A stretch of DNA of 64,000 nucleotides, taken from Erythrobacter sp. BLCC-B19 (GTDB lineage Bacteria; Pseudomonadota; Alphaproteobacteria; Sphingomonadales; Sphingomonadaceae). Below, one piece after another: positions 1 to 8,597 of the stretch. The stretch spans positions 2,006,001-2,070,000 of the forward strand of contig NZ_CP117516.1 in assembly GCF_028621955.1 (NCBI RefSeq), given 5' to 3'. Below the pieces are notes generated by a model that had not been told where the DNA came from, made no database searches, and saw only the letters and a list, made by a program, of their open reading frames with translations. Made by a program: the position numbers and the translations under genes. Numbering within the stretch: the stretch's first letter is position 1; the number at the start of each line of letters is the position of its first letter.

Positions 1-1320
1 GTCAGCCTGCCCTGCCAGCACCAGGGTAAAACTGTCCGCCACCGTCCAGAGCAGCACACGCCCCTGCCCGCGCTGCTGCCATCCCGCCAGCACCGCGCCT
101 TCGGCATCGGCGACAACCGGCACAAAGGTGGCCCCGGTGCGCACCAAGAAGCGGGTAAGCTCGGGCGCCGGGTCTTCGAAGGTGTTGAGGCCTTCGGGAA
201 CATCCGCGCTGCCGGGGCCGCGGCGGAAGGCCAGCGCCTCAGCCTCGGCGGCGAGCGGGGGGAGGGCGACGGTCGCAACCTCGCTGCCGCCTTCGGCCAC
301 CAACCCGAGCGCGCGCCAGTTCTGGCGGGTTGCGGCTGAGGCAGGAGCGCTCATGCGCACCACCACGCCCAGCCCGCCATTCACCGCCTGCGCCAGCGCC
401 GCCCTTCCGCCGCCGCCGATGGCTGCGAGCGCGGCATCGTCGATCATCACCACATCTGCCTCGCGCAGGGCGGCAGGGTCGATCCGCGCGCCGCCGCCGC
501 CCAGATCGACCCCCGCGCCTGCATCGAGGCGGCTGGCAAGGTCGAACCCGGCATCTTCGGCCCAGCGGCGCAGATACTTGGCCTCGGGCGAGGGTGCGCC
601 GATCAGCAGCACCCGCAAGGGTTGGGGCGCGGCAAGGGTGCGCAGCGGGACAGGGGTGTCGGAGACGATCGCCTTGTCGTTCCCGCGCAAGCGAAGCGTA
701 AAGGTCGCAAGGCCCGGCGCGCGCGCCGTGCTGCCGAGCGTGAACGCGCCGTCCGGCCCGATGTCCCGCTGATCGACCAGACGCCCTGCCGGGTCGAGCA
801 GTTCGGCCGTCCCGCCCGCCAGCCCCTCGGCCTCGCCGCCCAGCGCGAAGACTGCGCCGGCCGGGGTATCGGCGGGCGGATCGAGCCGGATCAGCCCGCG
901 CGGGCTTGGCAAGGGGGTGAAGGCGACAGGCAGGCTCGCGCCGGCTTCCAGGTCGCGCGCGGGCAACCCGCGCCCGAGGATCCGCAGGCGCTGCACCTGC
1001 CCGTGACGACGCAGCGCGGTGGCGAGATCGGGCACGCGCTCGGCCCCTGCCAGCACCGGGGCTTCGGGCAGGGCGACCAGCCGCTCGCCCGGCGCGGCGC
1101 GGGTGCCCGGCGGGGTCTCGGCGGTTGCGACCACCAGCGTCTCGCCGCCGACCGGCAGCAGCGGGGGGAACAGCGTCAGAAAGAGCAGCGCGCCGCTCGC
1201 CAGCGACAGCAGCGCCAGCACGCCACCCCGCCAGTCTCGCCGCGCCAGCAGCAGCCGCCCCGCCGCCGCCAGCGCGCCCGCGCCGATGAGCAGCGCGGCG
1301 AGTGTCTCCGGCCCCGGCAT
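1..1320 (-). CDS. Membrane protein with glutamine-amidotransferase-like domain (C-terminus cut by window edge)
   Basis: The frame is open from an ATG at 1320 to base 1 (440 codons) with no stop, so the C-terminus lies outside the window. The start overlaps the previous stop as TGATG, which argues for translational coupling. The N-terminus has two hydrophobic helices (about residues 5-25 and 33-52). Near the visible end are an acidic strand followed by an Ala-rich helix and a Gly-Leu-Gly-Val segment, then a VLLWTVADS-like stretch. This resembles the class-I amidotransferase-like fold of large membrane proteins that close MoxR/DUF58/BatA operons. I see no clear Cys-His-Glu triad, so it is probably a non-enzymatic relative. 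The family call rests on context and the partial fold pattern, and the function is unknown. Confidence 0.6.
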   Translation of the reverse strand, partial: MPGPETLAALLIGAGALAAAGRLLLARRDWRGGVLALLSLASGALLFLTLFPPLLPVGGETLVVATAETPPGTRAAPGERLVALPEAPVLAGAERVPDLATALRRHGQVQRLRILGRGLPARDLEAGASLPVAFTPLPSPRGLIRLDPPADTPAGAVFALGGEAEGLAGGTAELLDPAGRLVDQRDIGPDGAFTLGSTARAPGLATFTLRLRGNDKAIVSDTPVPLRTLAAPQPLRVLLIGAPSPEAKYLRRWAEDAGFDLASRLDAGAGVDLGGGGARIDPAALREADVVMIDDAALAAIGGGGRAALAQAVNGGLGVVVRMSAPASAATRQNWRALGLVAEGGSEVATVALPPLAAEAEALAFRRGPGSADVPEGLNTFEDPAPELTRFLVRTGATFVPVVADAEGAVLAGWQQRGQGRVLLWTVADSFTLVLAGQAD

Positions 1321-3428
1321 CAGCGCAAGCCCTGCGTGTAGCGGCGGCCCAGCGCCCCGCCATCGTCGCGGCGGCGCACGGCGGTGGGGGGGCGGGTGAG
1401 CACCGTCCACAACTGGCCGCGCAAGCCATCGCGCCGCGCCTGCGAATCCGGCGCAGCGCGCAGCGCGTCAATCGCGGCCAGCACGGCGAGGGGATCGCCG
1501 ATCCGCGCGGTGTTGGCGCGCACCCAGCGCTCCAGCCCGGCAAGGTCGATCCGGCCCGGCTGCGCCAGCGCGCGCCACGCGGTCGCGGGCACGGCATCGT
1601 CGATGGCAAAGGGGGTGAGCTGTGCGCCCTTGCCGACGATCCCCACCCGCTTGCCGGTCAGCCGCCGCGCCATGTCGATCGGTGGCTGCTGCGTTCCAAT
1701 GCGCGGCAGATAGATGCGGGTCGCCTGCTGGATCTGCTTGATATACTGGAGCGCCTTGTTCTCGAACGGCAGCGCCGCCTCGGGCTTGCCGGTGCGCAGG
1801 TTCACCTCCGCCTCCCACATCGCATCGAGCGCGGCCTTCAAGAGCTTGCGGGTGTCGGGATCGAGCAGGGTTGCCGCTTCGCTCTCGTCATGGACGTGGC
1901 CATATTCGGCTGTGACATCGCCGATGGCCCCGAACACCGGGGGCTTGCGGTCATTGCTGTGATCGTGCCCGTCGCCGTCGTAATGTTCCGGCTCGGCAGG
2001 TTCGTCCTTTTCGGCGATGGGGAGCGGGGGCTTGGGGACTTCCTCCGCCTCCATCCCGACAAACTGGCCATAGCGCAGCCGCAGCAACCGCTGATCGACC
2101 CCGATCGCGTCGGAACGCTGCATGAAATCGTCCGCTGACAGGTTTTTGCGCTGTTTTATCAGCGCTTCGGTGTCGATGATCACCTGCCGCTGGCTGCGGA
2201 AATAGGCGGGCATCTGCTGCTTGGCCATGAGGTCGAGCCCTTCCGCTTCCATCGCGCGGGGCGAGGGGTAGCGCAGGATCACGCCGGGGCCGCGCACGAT
2301 CTGCGGCTCGGGGGAACGGGTGTCGGCGATGGTCAGCTGGGCGACCAGATCGCTCCCCGGCACGAGGCCATAGGCGCCAAGCGGCAGATCGATCACGAAC
2401 CGCCGCCGCCGGGGATCGCCGGTGCCGCGAACGGTGATGCTGCGTTCGGCAAAGCGGACATTCTCCCCCTCGCCGATAGCGGTGGTGAGGGTCAGTCGGG
2501 CGATGGCATCGACGGCGTAATCATCGCTCGCCTCGAAGATGATCCGCCAGCTGCGTTGGCCCGGCGTCATCATCACAAGGCCCGAGGCCGGTTCGATCAC
2601 GCGCACCTGCGGTGGTTCGTCGGCGATGGGTTCGAGCCGGTGTGCGGGCTGTTCGCCGGGCATGGCGGCGGCGGTGATGCGGTAGAGCGCAGGGCTGTCG
2701 AGGCGGAGCGCGCCTTGCCAGCCTTCGCTTGTGCGCGCGAGCGGGATCGCCTGACCGCCGATCAGCTGCACCGCCGCAGCGGTGGGGGCGGGGTCAAAGC
2801 CCAGCGTCCATTCGATCTGCGATCCGGCAGGCGCGCGGATATCGAGGCTGTCGGCGTAGGAGGGGGCAAGTCCGGTATAGGCGGGCGGCACGATCCTCAC
2901 CCGCTGGCCGGTCAGGCGCGGCGCTCCTGCCGGGGCGGCGGTGCCCGAGGGGGCAGGGGCGAGCGGGGGCGTGTCGGATTGCTGCGCCTGCCACAGGGCG
3001 ATCCCTGCGAGCGCCGCCAAGCCAAGCCCCCACGCCAGCGCGATCCGGCGGCGCGGCAAGCGGTCGGCAAGGCTCGCGGGATCGAGCGCGGCGATGCGCG
3101 CGGCGATGCGATCGGCCTGCAATTGCTGAAAGGGGGTGAGCGGCCCCTCGCTGAAGGCGAGCGCCGCGCTGTCCTCAAGGCTGCCCTCGCGGGCATTGAG
3201 GCGGCGCACCAGCCAGCTCTCGTCGAAGCGCGCGGTGCGTTGCAGGGTCAGCCAGCCAAGCGCCGCGCCACCCGCAATCAGCAGCCCTGCCGCGAGCGCA
3301 GCCCCGCCCAGCACCCAGCCGAGCGCCGCCAGCACCAGCACCGCCGGGCTGCCGATCAAGACCGCCTCGGCGGCAGCCGCGCGGCGCGCAGGGGCGAGCC
3401 AGATGTCGGGGCGCTGGGCGATGCTCAT
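1320..3428 (-). CDS. DUF4175-like large membrane protein with His/Asp-rich loop
   Basis: This is a 702-residue protein. Hydrophobic helices lie near residues 20-60 and 128-146, followed by a long extracytoplasmic-type region with beta-rich segments and Pro/Ala linkers. It matches the general plan of DUF4175-type proteins found downstream of BatA-like genes in alphaproteobacterial MoxR clusters. Around residues 478-515 there is a loop very rich in His and Asp (HYDGDGHDH and GHVHDE), which could bind metal. The start overlaps the upstream gene's stop by 4 nt and the stop overlaps the next start by 1 nt, so it is in the middle of a coupled operon. The DUF assignment is from recognition, not a search. 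The biochemical role is unknown; the context suggests a part of a MoxR-driven envelope complex. Confidence 0.6.
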   Translation of the reverse strand: MSIAQRPDIWLAPARRAAAAEAVLIGSPAVLVLAALGWVLGGAALAAGLLIAGGAALGWLTLQRTARFDESWLVRRLNAREGSLEDSAALAFSEGPLTPFQQLQADRIAARIAALDPASLADRLPRRRIALAWGLGLAALAGIALWQAQQSDTPPLAPAPSGTAAPAGAPRLTGQRVRIVPPAYTGLAPSYADSLDIRAPAGSQIEWTLGFDPAPTAAAVQLIGGQAIPLARTSEGWQGALRLDSPALYRITAAAMPGEQPAHRLEPIADEPPQVRVIEPASGLVMMTPGQRSWRIIFEASDDYAVDAIARLTLTTAIGEGENVRFAERSITVRGTGDPRRRRFVIDLPLGAYGLVPGSDLVAQLTIADTRSPEPQIVRGPGVILRYPSPRAMEAEGLDLMAKQQMPAYFRSQRQVIIDTEALIKQRKNLSADDFMQRSDAIGVDQRLLRLRYGQFVGMEAEEVPKPPLPIAEKDEPAEPEHYDGDGHDHSNDRKPPVFGAIGDVTAEYGHVHDESEAATLLDPDTRKLLKAALDAMWEAEVNLRTGKPEAALPFENKALQYIKQIQQATRIYLPRIGTQQPPIDMARRLTGKRVGIVGKGAQLTPFAIDDAVPATAWRALAQPGRIDLAGLERWVRANTARIGDPLAVLAAIDALRAAPDSQARRDGLRGQLWTVLTRPPTAVRRRDDGGALGRRYTQGLR

Positions 3429-4567
3429 GCGGCGAACCTGCGCGCGCGGCTCGCCAGCCAGCGTTCGGCGGCGAAGGCGAGCGCGATCAGCACAGCGAGC
3501 CAGTCGCCAAGCTCGCGCGGGGGGAGGGGATAGGGCTTGGTTCCCGCCACCGGCGCAAAGGCGGCGGCGCTGACGCGGGCGGGCGGGGGTGCGGGCGGCG
3601 ATACCAGATCGCGCAGCGACGAGGCAAAGCCGGGCGCGAGCAGATCGGGCATGGCGGCAGGTTCAAGCGCGCGGGTGAAGCGCATCAGCCGCCCTGCACC
3701 CAAGGGGCCGCCTTCGACCAGCGGCGCGCCCGCCTCGTCCGTCCACACGGGCGCAGTGGCGGCGGGCATGGCTACCTCAGCGGCAGGTCCGAGCAGCGCC
3801 GTGCCGCCCTCGCTGACCCAGTCGGTCACGCTGCCGGGCACGGGGCCGGGGGTCAGCCACACCAGCACCTGATCGGCAGGCGGCAAGTCGGTGCCGGTCG
3901 CAGCCTCGAAGCGCGGCGCATCGCTCCACGCCTCGGCGGCAGCGCGGAAGTAGCGCAAGGATGCGGTCTGGCCCGGCGCATAGCGCACGGCGAGCGCCGG
4001 AGCGGGGGGCGGCGCGGGGGTGGCGGCGGGGGCGGGGCTATCGACGATCCGCCACCGGGCCTTGCGGGTCAGCCGCAAGGGCGCGGCATCGACCCCGGCG
4101 AGCACCGGGGGGACGAGGATCGTCAGCGAGGCCTCGGGCGGCAATTCGGCGTCGAACTGGCGGATCAGGCTGGAGGCTGCGCCCGGCGCAGGCGCGGCGG
4201 TGCCCTCCACGGCGGGGAAGCCCGGCGCGATCCAGCGCAGATTGGCCTCAGCCCCGGCAGCAGCACGCGCGGCGGCGGGGTCGACCCCCGGCGCAACCAG
4301 CACCCGCGCGCCCGTGTCTTCCCACCCCAGCACCGCAGGCCGCGCCAGCAGCAGGGCGAGCAGTGCCACCAGCAGCAGCCGCAGCGCCAGCAGCACCCAC
4401 TCGTCAAACCGCAAGCGGCGGCGCGGGCGCGGCAGCGGGTCGAGCCAGCGCAGCGCGGCGAAATCGAGCGGCACTTCCTCCGTCCGGCGCCGCAGGTGCA
4501 CCAGCAGCGGCACCGCCAATGCGGCGAGCGCGGCAAGACCCAGCGGGAACAGCAGCAGCGGGCTCAC
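3425..4567 (-). CDS. BatA-domain membrane protein (aerotolerance family)
   Basis: The protein has 380 residues. The first about 80 residues carry the classic BatA N-terminal signature (TIGR02226 type): a hydrophobic start, a VPLLVHLRRR segment, the RWLDPLPRPRRRLR basic stretch and then a second long Leu-rich helix ending near an LARP motif. The middle is a soluble region without an obvious MIDAS motif. A third membrane helix is followed by an Arg-rich C-terminus (residues about 350-380). It overlaps the DUF58 gene by 4 nt and the DUF4175-like gene by 4 nt. In related systems BatA-like proteins work with MoxR ATPases and vWA proteins in the envelope. The substrate is unknown. Confidence 0.8.
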   Translation of the reverse strand: MSPLLLFPLGLAALAALAVPLLVHLRRRTEEVPLDFAALRWLDPLPRPRRRLRFDEWVLLALRLLLVALLALLLARPAVLGWEDTGARVLVAPGVDPAAARAAAGAEANLRWIAPGFPAVEGTAAPAPGAASSLIRQFDAELPPEASLTILVPPVLAGVDAAPLRLTRKARWRIVDSPAPAATPAPPPAPALAVRYAPGQTASLRYFRAAAEAWSDAPRFEAATGTDLPPADQVLVWLTPGPVPGSVTDWVSEGGTALLGPAAEVAMPAATAPVWTDEAGAPLVEGGPLGAGRLMRFTRALEPAAMPDLLAPGFASSLRDLVSPPAPPPARVSAAAFAPVAGTKPYPLPPRELGDWLAVLIALAFAAERWLASRARRFAA

Positions 4568-5460
4568 GCAGGCGGCGCTCCGCGTCCGAAGAACACGTGC
4601 AGCGGACGGTCAATGCTCTCGTCCAGCACCAACGCGGTGTGGCGGATGCCGGCTGTGTCGAGCCTTTCGGCCAGCGCCGCCCGCGCCGCAGCGAACCGGG
4701 CGAGGAAGCTGTCGCGCAAGGCCGTGCCATCGCCGATCAGGTGCTCGCCGGTTTCGGGATCGAGGAAGCGGTAGCCGCCGTCGAAGGGGAAATCGCGCTC
4801 CTCTACGGTCAGCACCTGAACGCAGAGCACCTCGCGCCCGGCCTTGGCGAGCCGTTCGATCAGGGCAATCCCCCCCTCGTCGAAGCAATCGGAGAGGAAG
4901 AACACCAGATCATTCGCCCCGATCCGTTCCCACAGGGGCGCAAGCGTGGCGGCATCGGGGAAGGTGCCAGCGGGTTCCAATCGCGCCAGATCAAGCTGCA
5001 AGCGATCGCGCTGGGCGCGGCCTGCTGCCGGTTCTGCCACTCCCAGCCCACCTTGCGCCAGCGTGATCCAGCCGAAACGGTCGCCCTGCATCTGCGCCAG
5101 TTCGGCAATGCACAGCGCCAGCAGCCCCGCCGCATCGCTGCGCGTCCAATCGGGCCGGGCGCGGTCGGCCTGACGCATCGAGGCGCTCGCGTCGATCAGC
5201 ATCCAGACCGCAATCGGGCTTTCCTCCTCCGCCTCGCGCACGAAGAACTTGTCGGAGCGGGCGAACAGCTTCCAGTCGATCCGGCGCGGCTCGTCACCCG
5301 GCTCGTAGGCGCGGTATTGCGCAAACTCTAACCCTGCGCCCTTGTTGCGGCTGGCATGCATCCCGAAGCCCCGGTCGCCCATGTCGCGCCGGGTGGTGAG
5401 CCGCAGCCGCTTCAACCGGCTGCGGATCGCGGGCGGGATGACGAGCGGCGTGCGCGCCAT
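4564..5460 (-). CDS. DUF58 family protein (vWA-like partner of MoxR)
   Basis: A 298-residue protein with the DUF58 core signature YEPGDEPRRIDWK at residues 52-64, followed by the acidic REAEEE run. A vWA-type MIDAS motif, DASAS, is at residues 90-94. No transmembrane segment is evident, so it is likely cytoplasmic or peripheral. It starts 3 nt after the stop of the MoxR ATPase gene, the usual MoxR-DUF58 pairing. MoxR/DUF58 pairs are thought to act as chaperone-like systems that mature or regulate envelope and metal-dependent enzymes. Here they are flanked by DUF4159 and BatA-like genes. The DUF58 call is secure, the physiological target is not. Confidence 0.9.
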   Translation of the reverse strand: MARTPLVIPPAIRSRLKRLRLTTRRDMGDRGFGMHASRNKGAGLEFAQYRAYEPGDEPRRIDWKLFARSDKFFVREAEEESPIAVWMLIDASASMRQADRARPDWTRSDAAGLLALCIAELAQMQGDRFGWITLAQGGLGVAEPAAGRAQRDRLQLDLARLEPAGTFPDAATLAPLWERIGANDLVFFLSDCFDEGGIALIERLAKAGREVLCVQVLTVEERDFPFDGGYRFLDPETGEHLIGDGTALRDSFLARFAAARAALAERLDTAGIRHTALVLDESIDRPLHVFFGRGAPPA

Positions 5461-5463
5461 GGC

Positions 5464-6471
5464 CTAGGCCGTTGGCGGCGGCAGGTGGGCGAGCAGGCTT
5501 GCGACGATATCGTCGGTGCTCTTGCCCTCGGCCTCGGCAGCGAAGGAGAGCAGCAGGCGGTGGCGCAGCACGGGGGCGGCGAGCGCGGCAATATCCTCGC
5601 GCGTGGCGGCGAGCCTGCCGTGGAGCAGCGCGCGCGCCTTGGCGCACAGCACCAGCGCCTGGCCTGCGCGCGGGCCTGCACCCCAGCGCACATAGGTGGC
5701 GACATCGGCGGGCGCCTGTGCATCGCCGGGCCGGCTCGCGCGCACCAAGGTGGTGATCCATTCGAGCAGGTCGCCCGACAGGTAAACCTCGCGCACCATC
5801 GCCTGCAACGCCAGCACATCCTCTGCCGCCATCACGCAAGGCACCTCATCGCCCGCGCTGCCGGTGGTGCGGGCGAGAATGTCGCGCTCTTCCGCCGCGG
5901 TCGGATAGCCGACCCGCACCAGCAGCAGGAAGCGGTCAAGCTGGGCTTCGGGCAGGGGATAGGTGCCCGCCTGTTCGAGCGGGTTCTGGGTCGCCAGCAC
6001 GAAGAAGGGGCGGGGCAGCTGATAGGTCTGCCCGCCATAGCTGACGGTCTTTTCCTGCATCGCCTCCAGCAGCGCGGCCTGCGTCTTGGGGGGCGTGCGG
6101 TTGAGTTCGTCGGCCAGCAGCAGGTTGGTGAAAACCGGGCCCTTCTGGAACCGGAAGCTGCGGTGGCCGGTGCCGTGGTCTTCCTCCAGCAGTTCCGTGC
6201 CGAGAATGTCGCTCGGCATCAGGTCGGGGGTGAACTGGACGCGGCGGAAATCGAGCCGCAGCGCTTCGCCCAGCGTGCGCACCAGCAGCGTCTTGCCGAG
6301 GCCGGGCACGCCTTCGAGCAGACAATGCCCGCCCGCCAGCAGGCCGATCAGCAATTGTTCGACCACATCCTCCTGCCCGACAATCGCGGTGGCGATCGCG
6401 CGCTTCAGATCGCCGATGCGGGCCGTGCGCTGTTCGATTGCGGCGCTCTGTGCCGCTGTATCCTCACTCAC
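5464..6471 (-). CDS. MoxR family AAA+ ATPase
   Basis: A 335-residue protein with Walker A GVPGLGKT (residues 54-61), Walker B/DELN motif at 121-124 (LLLADELNRTPPKTQ), a sensor-1 ATQNP segment and an AAA_lid_2 type C-terminus. This is the AAA_3 (MoxR) architecture at full length. The start is a GTG 15 nt after the stop of the DUF4159 gene, with only a weak ribosome-binding site. MoxR ATPases act as chaperones for metal-cofactor or vWA-domain proteins. The adjacent DUF58 and BatA-like genes are the expected partners. Confidence 0.95.
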   Translation of the reverse strand: MSEDTAAQSAAIEQRTARIGDLKRAIATAIVGQEDVVEQLLIGLLAGGHCLLEGVPGLGKTLLVRTLGEALRLDFRRVQFTPDLMPSDILGTELLEEDHGTGHRSFRFQKGPVFTNLLLADELNRTPPKTQAALLEAMQEKTVSYGGQTYQLPRPFFVLATQNPLEQAGTYPLPEAQLDRFLLLVRVGYPTAAEERDILARTTGSAGDEVPCVMAAEDVLALQAMVREVYLSGDLLEWITTLVRASRPGDAQAPADVATYVRWGAGPRAGQALVLCAKARALLHGRLAATREDIAALAAPVLRHRLLLSFAAEAEGKSTDDIVASLLAHLPPPTA

Positions 6472-6485
6472 CTGCTTTCAACCCT

Positions 6486-7223
6486 TCAATTGCTGAGCGC
6501 ATACATGATGATGTTCACCCCGAAGCGGGTGTTGTCTTCCGCCAGGAAGCGCTTGTTGCGCCAGTCGTAATCCCATTCGCAGCCGTAATCCTTGTTGCTG
6601 TAGAGCAGCCCCAGACGGCCGTTGATGGTAATGCCCTTGAGGTAATCGTGAATGAGGTCATCGCCCCAGCCGTTCAGTTCAAAGGAGGTCGCGGGCGGGC
6701 CGTCGAACTTGAAGAAGCTCGAATAGAGCGGGTGGGTGTTGGGCAGTTTCTTCAGGGCGTCCGCGCCGAAGATGCTCGCCACCTGCGCCTCGAAGGACTT
6801 GGCGAACAGCCCGTCGATGTCGTGGTTGCAGTCATCGACGAACACGAACCCGCCGTTCCTCACGTAGCGTTCGAAATTGCGGCGTTCGGCGGCGGAGAAT
6901 TCGACCGCCTTGTGCCCGGCGAGATAGCAGAACGGCGCGGCGAGCATCCGGGGATCGGCAAGGTCGATCACGTGTTCCTTGGGATCGACCTTGAGAGTGG
7001 TGTAGTCGATCAGCGAGGTAATGAGGTTGGCCGGCATCCGCTGATCGACGTCCCAGTCGCCCGAGTTGTACTTGAGCCGGGTGAACCAGAAATCATAGCC
7101 CGCCGCCCCGGGGCTGCCGGGGCGCGATTGTGCGGCGGCGCGGGTGCCCGGCAAGGCCGCAGCCGCGAGCGCGCCGGTCAGCAGCCTTAGAAAACCGGCG
7201 CGGGTTGTGCCTTGGTGGCTCAT
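6486..7223 (-). CDS. DUF4159 domain-containing exported protein
   Basis: A 245-residue protein. The N-terminus (residues 1-32) is a signal peptide with a short Arg-containing n-region, a Leu/Ala-rich core and an AAAQ cleavage-like end. The mature part begins with a YDFWFTRLKYNSGDWDVD segment and continues with VFVDDCNHDIDG and GCEWDYDW motifs typical of DUF4159. DUF4159 is commonly encoded in MoxR/DUF58/BatA clusters, sometimes fused to the BatA domain. Here it is a separate gene between PmbA and MoxR. The fold resembles a ThuA/amidotransferase-like domain. Its function in the complex is unknown. Confidence 0.85.
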   Translation of the reverse strand: MSHQGTTRAGFLRLLTGALAAAALPGTRAAAQSRPGSPGAAGYDFWFTRLKYNSGDWDVDQRMPANLITSLIDYTTLKVDPKEHVIDLADPRMLAAPFCYLAGHKAVEFSAAERRNFERYVRNGGFVFVDDCNHDIDGLFAKSFEAQVASIFGADALKKLPNTHPLYSSFFKFDGPPATSFELNGWGDDLIHDYLKGITINGRLGLLYSNKDYGCEWDYDWRNKRFLAEDNTRFGVNIIMYALSN

Positions 7224-7251
7224 CTGGCCCGCGCCTGCCCGTTCTTTGGTG

Positions 7252-8574
7252 TCAGACAGCGTCCGACAGCGAGGTGAAGGTGAAGTCCCTGAGCTTCATC
7301 GCCGGAACCATCATGCTGCCATCCTCAACCCGCACCGACCGGCCGAGTTCCTCGATGTTGTTGAGCATGATCACCGGGCTTTCGTTGAAGCGGAAGTTCT
7401 TGATCGGATACTTCAGCTGGCCGTTCTCGATGTAGAAGGTGCCGTCGCGGGTGAGGCCGGTGAGCAGCACGGTCTGCGGATCGACCATGCGGATATACCA
7501 GGTGCGGGTCACCAGAATGCCGCGTTCGGTGCCTGCAATCAGTTCCGAGGTCGATTTGGTGCCGCCTTCCATGATGGTGTTGCCCCATCCGGCGGTTTCG
7601 GGCTTGCCCTGCTTGTTCGCCCAGTAGCGGCTGTATTGCAGGTTGGCGACCTTGCCGCCGTCGATGATCATAGTCTTCTGGCGCGGCAGCCCGTCGCCGT
7701 CCCACGGCATGGCAGGCACGGTGGGGTTGGCGGGATCGGTGTAGATCATCACCCGCGGGTCCATGATCTGCTCGCCGATCTTGTTGCCGCCGCCCTGCTT
7801 GGAGAGGAAGCTGCGCCCTTCATCGGCCGAGCGCGCATCGAAGAAGTTCATCATGAAGCTGATAAGCCCAGATGCCGCCGCCGGTTCGAGGATGACGGTG
7901 TACTTGCCCGGCTCCAGCGCCTGCGCATCGACCGAGGCGGCCGCCTTGCGCATCGCGATCTGCACATCGTCGCCCGCATCAAGGCTGGCGATGTCCTTGA
8001 CGTTGCTCGCGACCCAGCCCGACCCGCGCCCGTCCTCGGTACGCACGGTGCAGGTGTAATCGGCGATGGTCGATTTCTGATAGCCGAAATTGCCGTTCGA
8101 ATTGGCATGGGCAAAGAAGGTGTGCCCGTCTTCGAGGAAGCCTGCGGCGATCAGCCCCTGTTCCCTGCACGGCAGGATCGAGGCTTCGGCGATCTTCGCG
8201 CGGGCTTCGGCGGTCAGCGCGGCGGTGGCTTCGCTGTAGGTGTCGGTCGCGGTGTAGGTCTGTTTGGCCACGGGGGGCATATATTCGGGGTTTTCCGGGG
8301 CCAGCTTGGCCAGATCCTCGGCCCGGCGCACCACCCGTTCAAGGCTGGCATCGTCGAACTGGTTGATCGAGGCGGTGCCCACGCGCTTGCCATAGGCGAC
8401 CTCGACCGCCAGCTGCACGTCATCGACGATACCCGACGTCGAGATGTCGTTGCGCGCAAAGCGGACGTTGCCGCCGATCCCGCCGCTCAGCACCGCGCTG
8501 GTGTTGTCGGCGGTCGACAGGGCGATCACCTTGTCGAGAATGGCCTTGGCCTGCGCTTCAGTCAGAATGCTCAT
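7252..8574 (-). CDS. pmbA: PmbA/TldE-like protein (TldD/PmbA family)
   Basis: This is the non-catalytic TldE/PmbA-type member of the TldD/PmbA pair. It lacks the HExxxH zinc motif found in its neighbour, as expected for TldE. I chose the ATG at 8574 because a good AGGAG-type site (GAGGAGAG) lies about 7 nt upstream; another start 27 nt upstream overlaps the tldD stop but lacks that spacing. The protein then has 440 residues. TldD-TldE form a heterodimeric metalloprotease that unfolds and cleaves peptides, for example in microcin B17 and CcdA processing. The gene directly follows tldD (23 nt) and precedes the MoxR block, suggesting co-expression. Confidence 0.88.
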   Translation of the reverse strand: MSILTEAQAKAILDKVIALSTADNTSAVLSGGIGGNVRFARNDISTSGIVDDVQLAVEVAYGKRVGTASINQFDDASLERVVRRAEDLAKLAPENPEYMPPVAKQTYTATDTYSEATAALTAEARAKIAEASILPCREQGLIAAGFLEDGHTFFAHANSNGNFGYQKSTIADYTCTVRTEDGRGSGWVASNVKDIASLDAGDDVQIAMRKAAASVDAQALEPGKYTVILEPAAASGLISFMMNFFDARSADEGRSFLSKQGGGNKIGEQIMDPRVMIYTDPANPTVPAMPWDGDGLPRQKTMIIDGGKVANLQYSRYWANKQGKPETAGWGNTIMEGGTKSTSELIAGTERGILVTRTWYIRMVDPQTVLLTGLTRDGTFYIENGQLKYPIKNFRFNESPVIMLNNIEELGRSVRVEDGSMMVPAMKLRDFTFTSLSDAV

Positions 8575-8597
8575 GTCAGTCTCTCCTCGCGCGAAGC

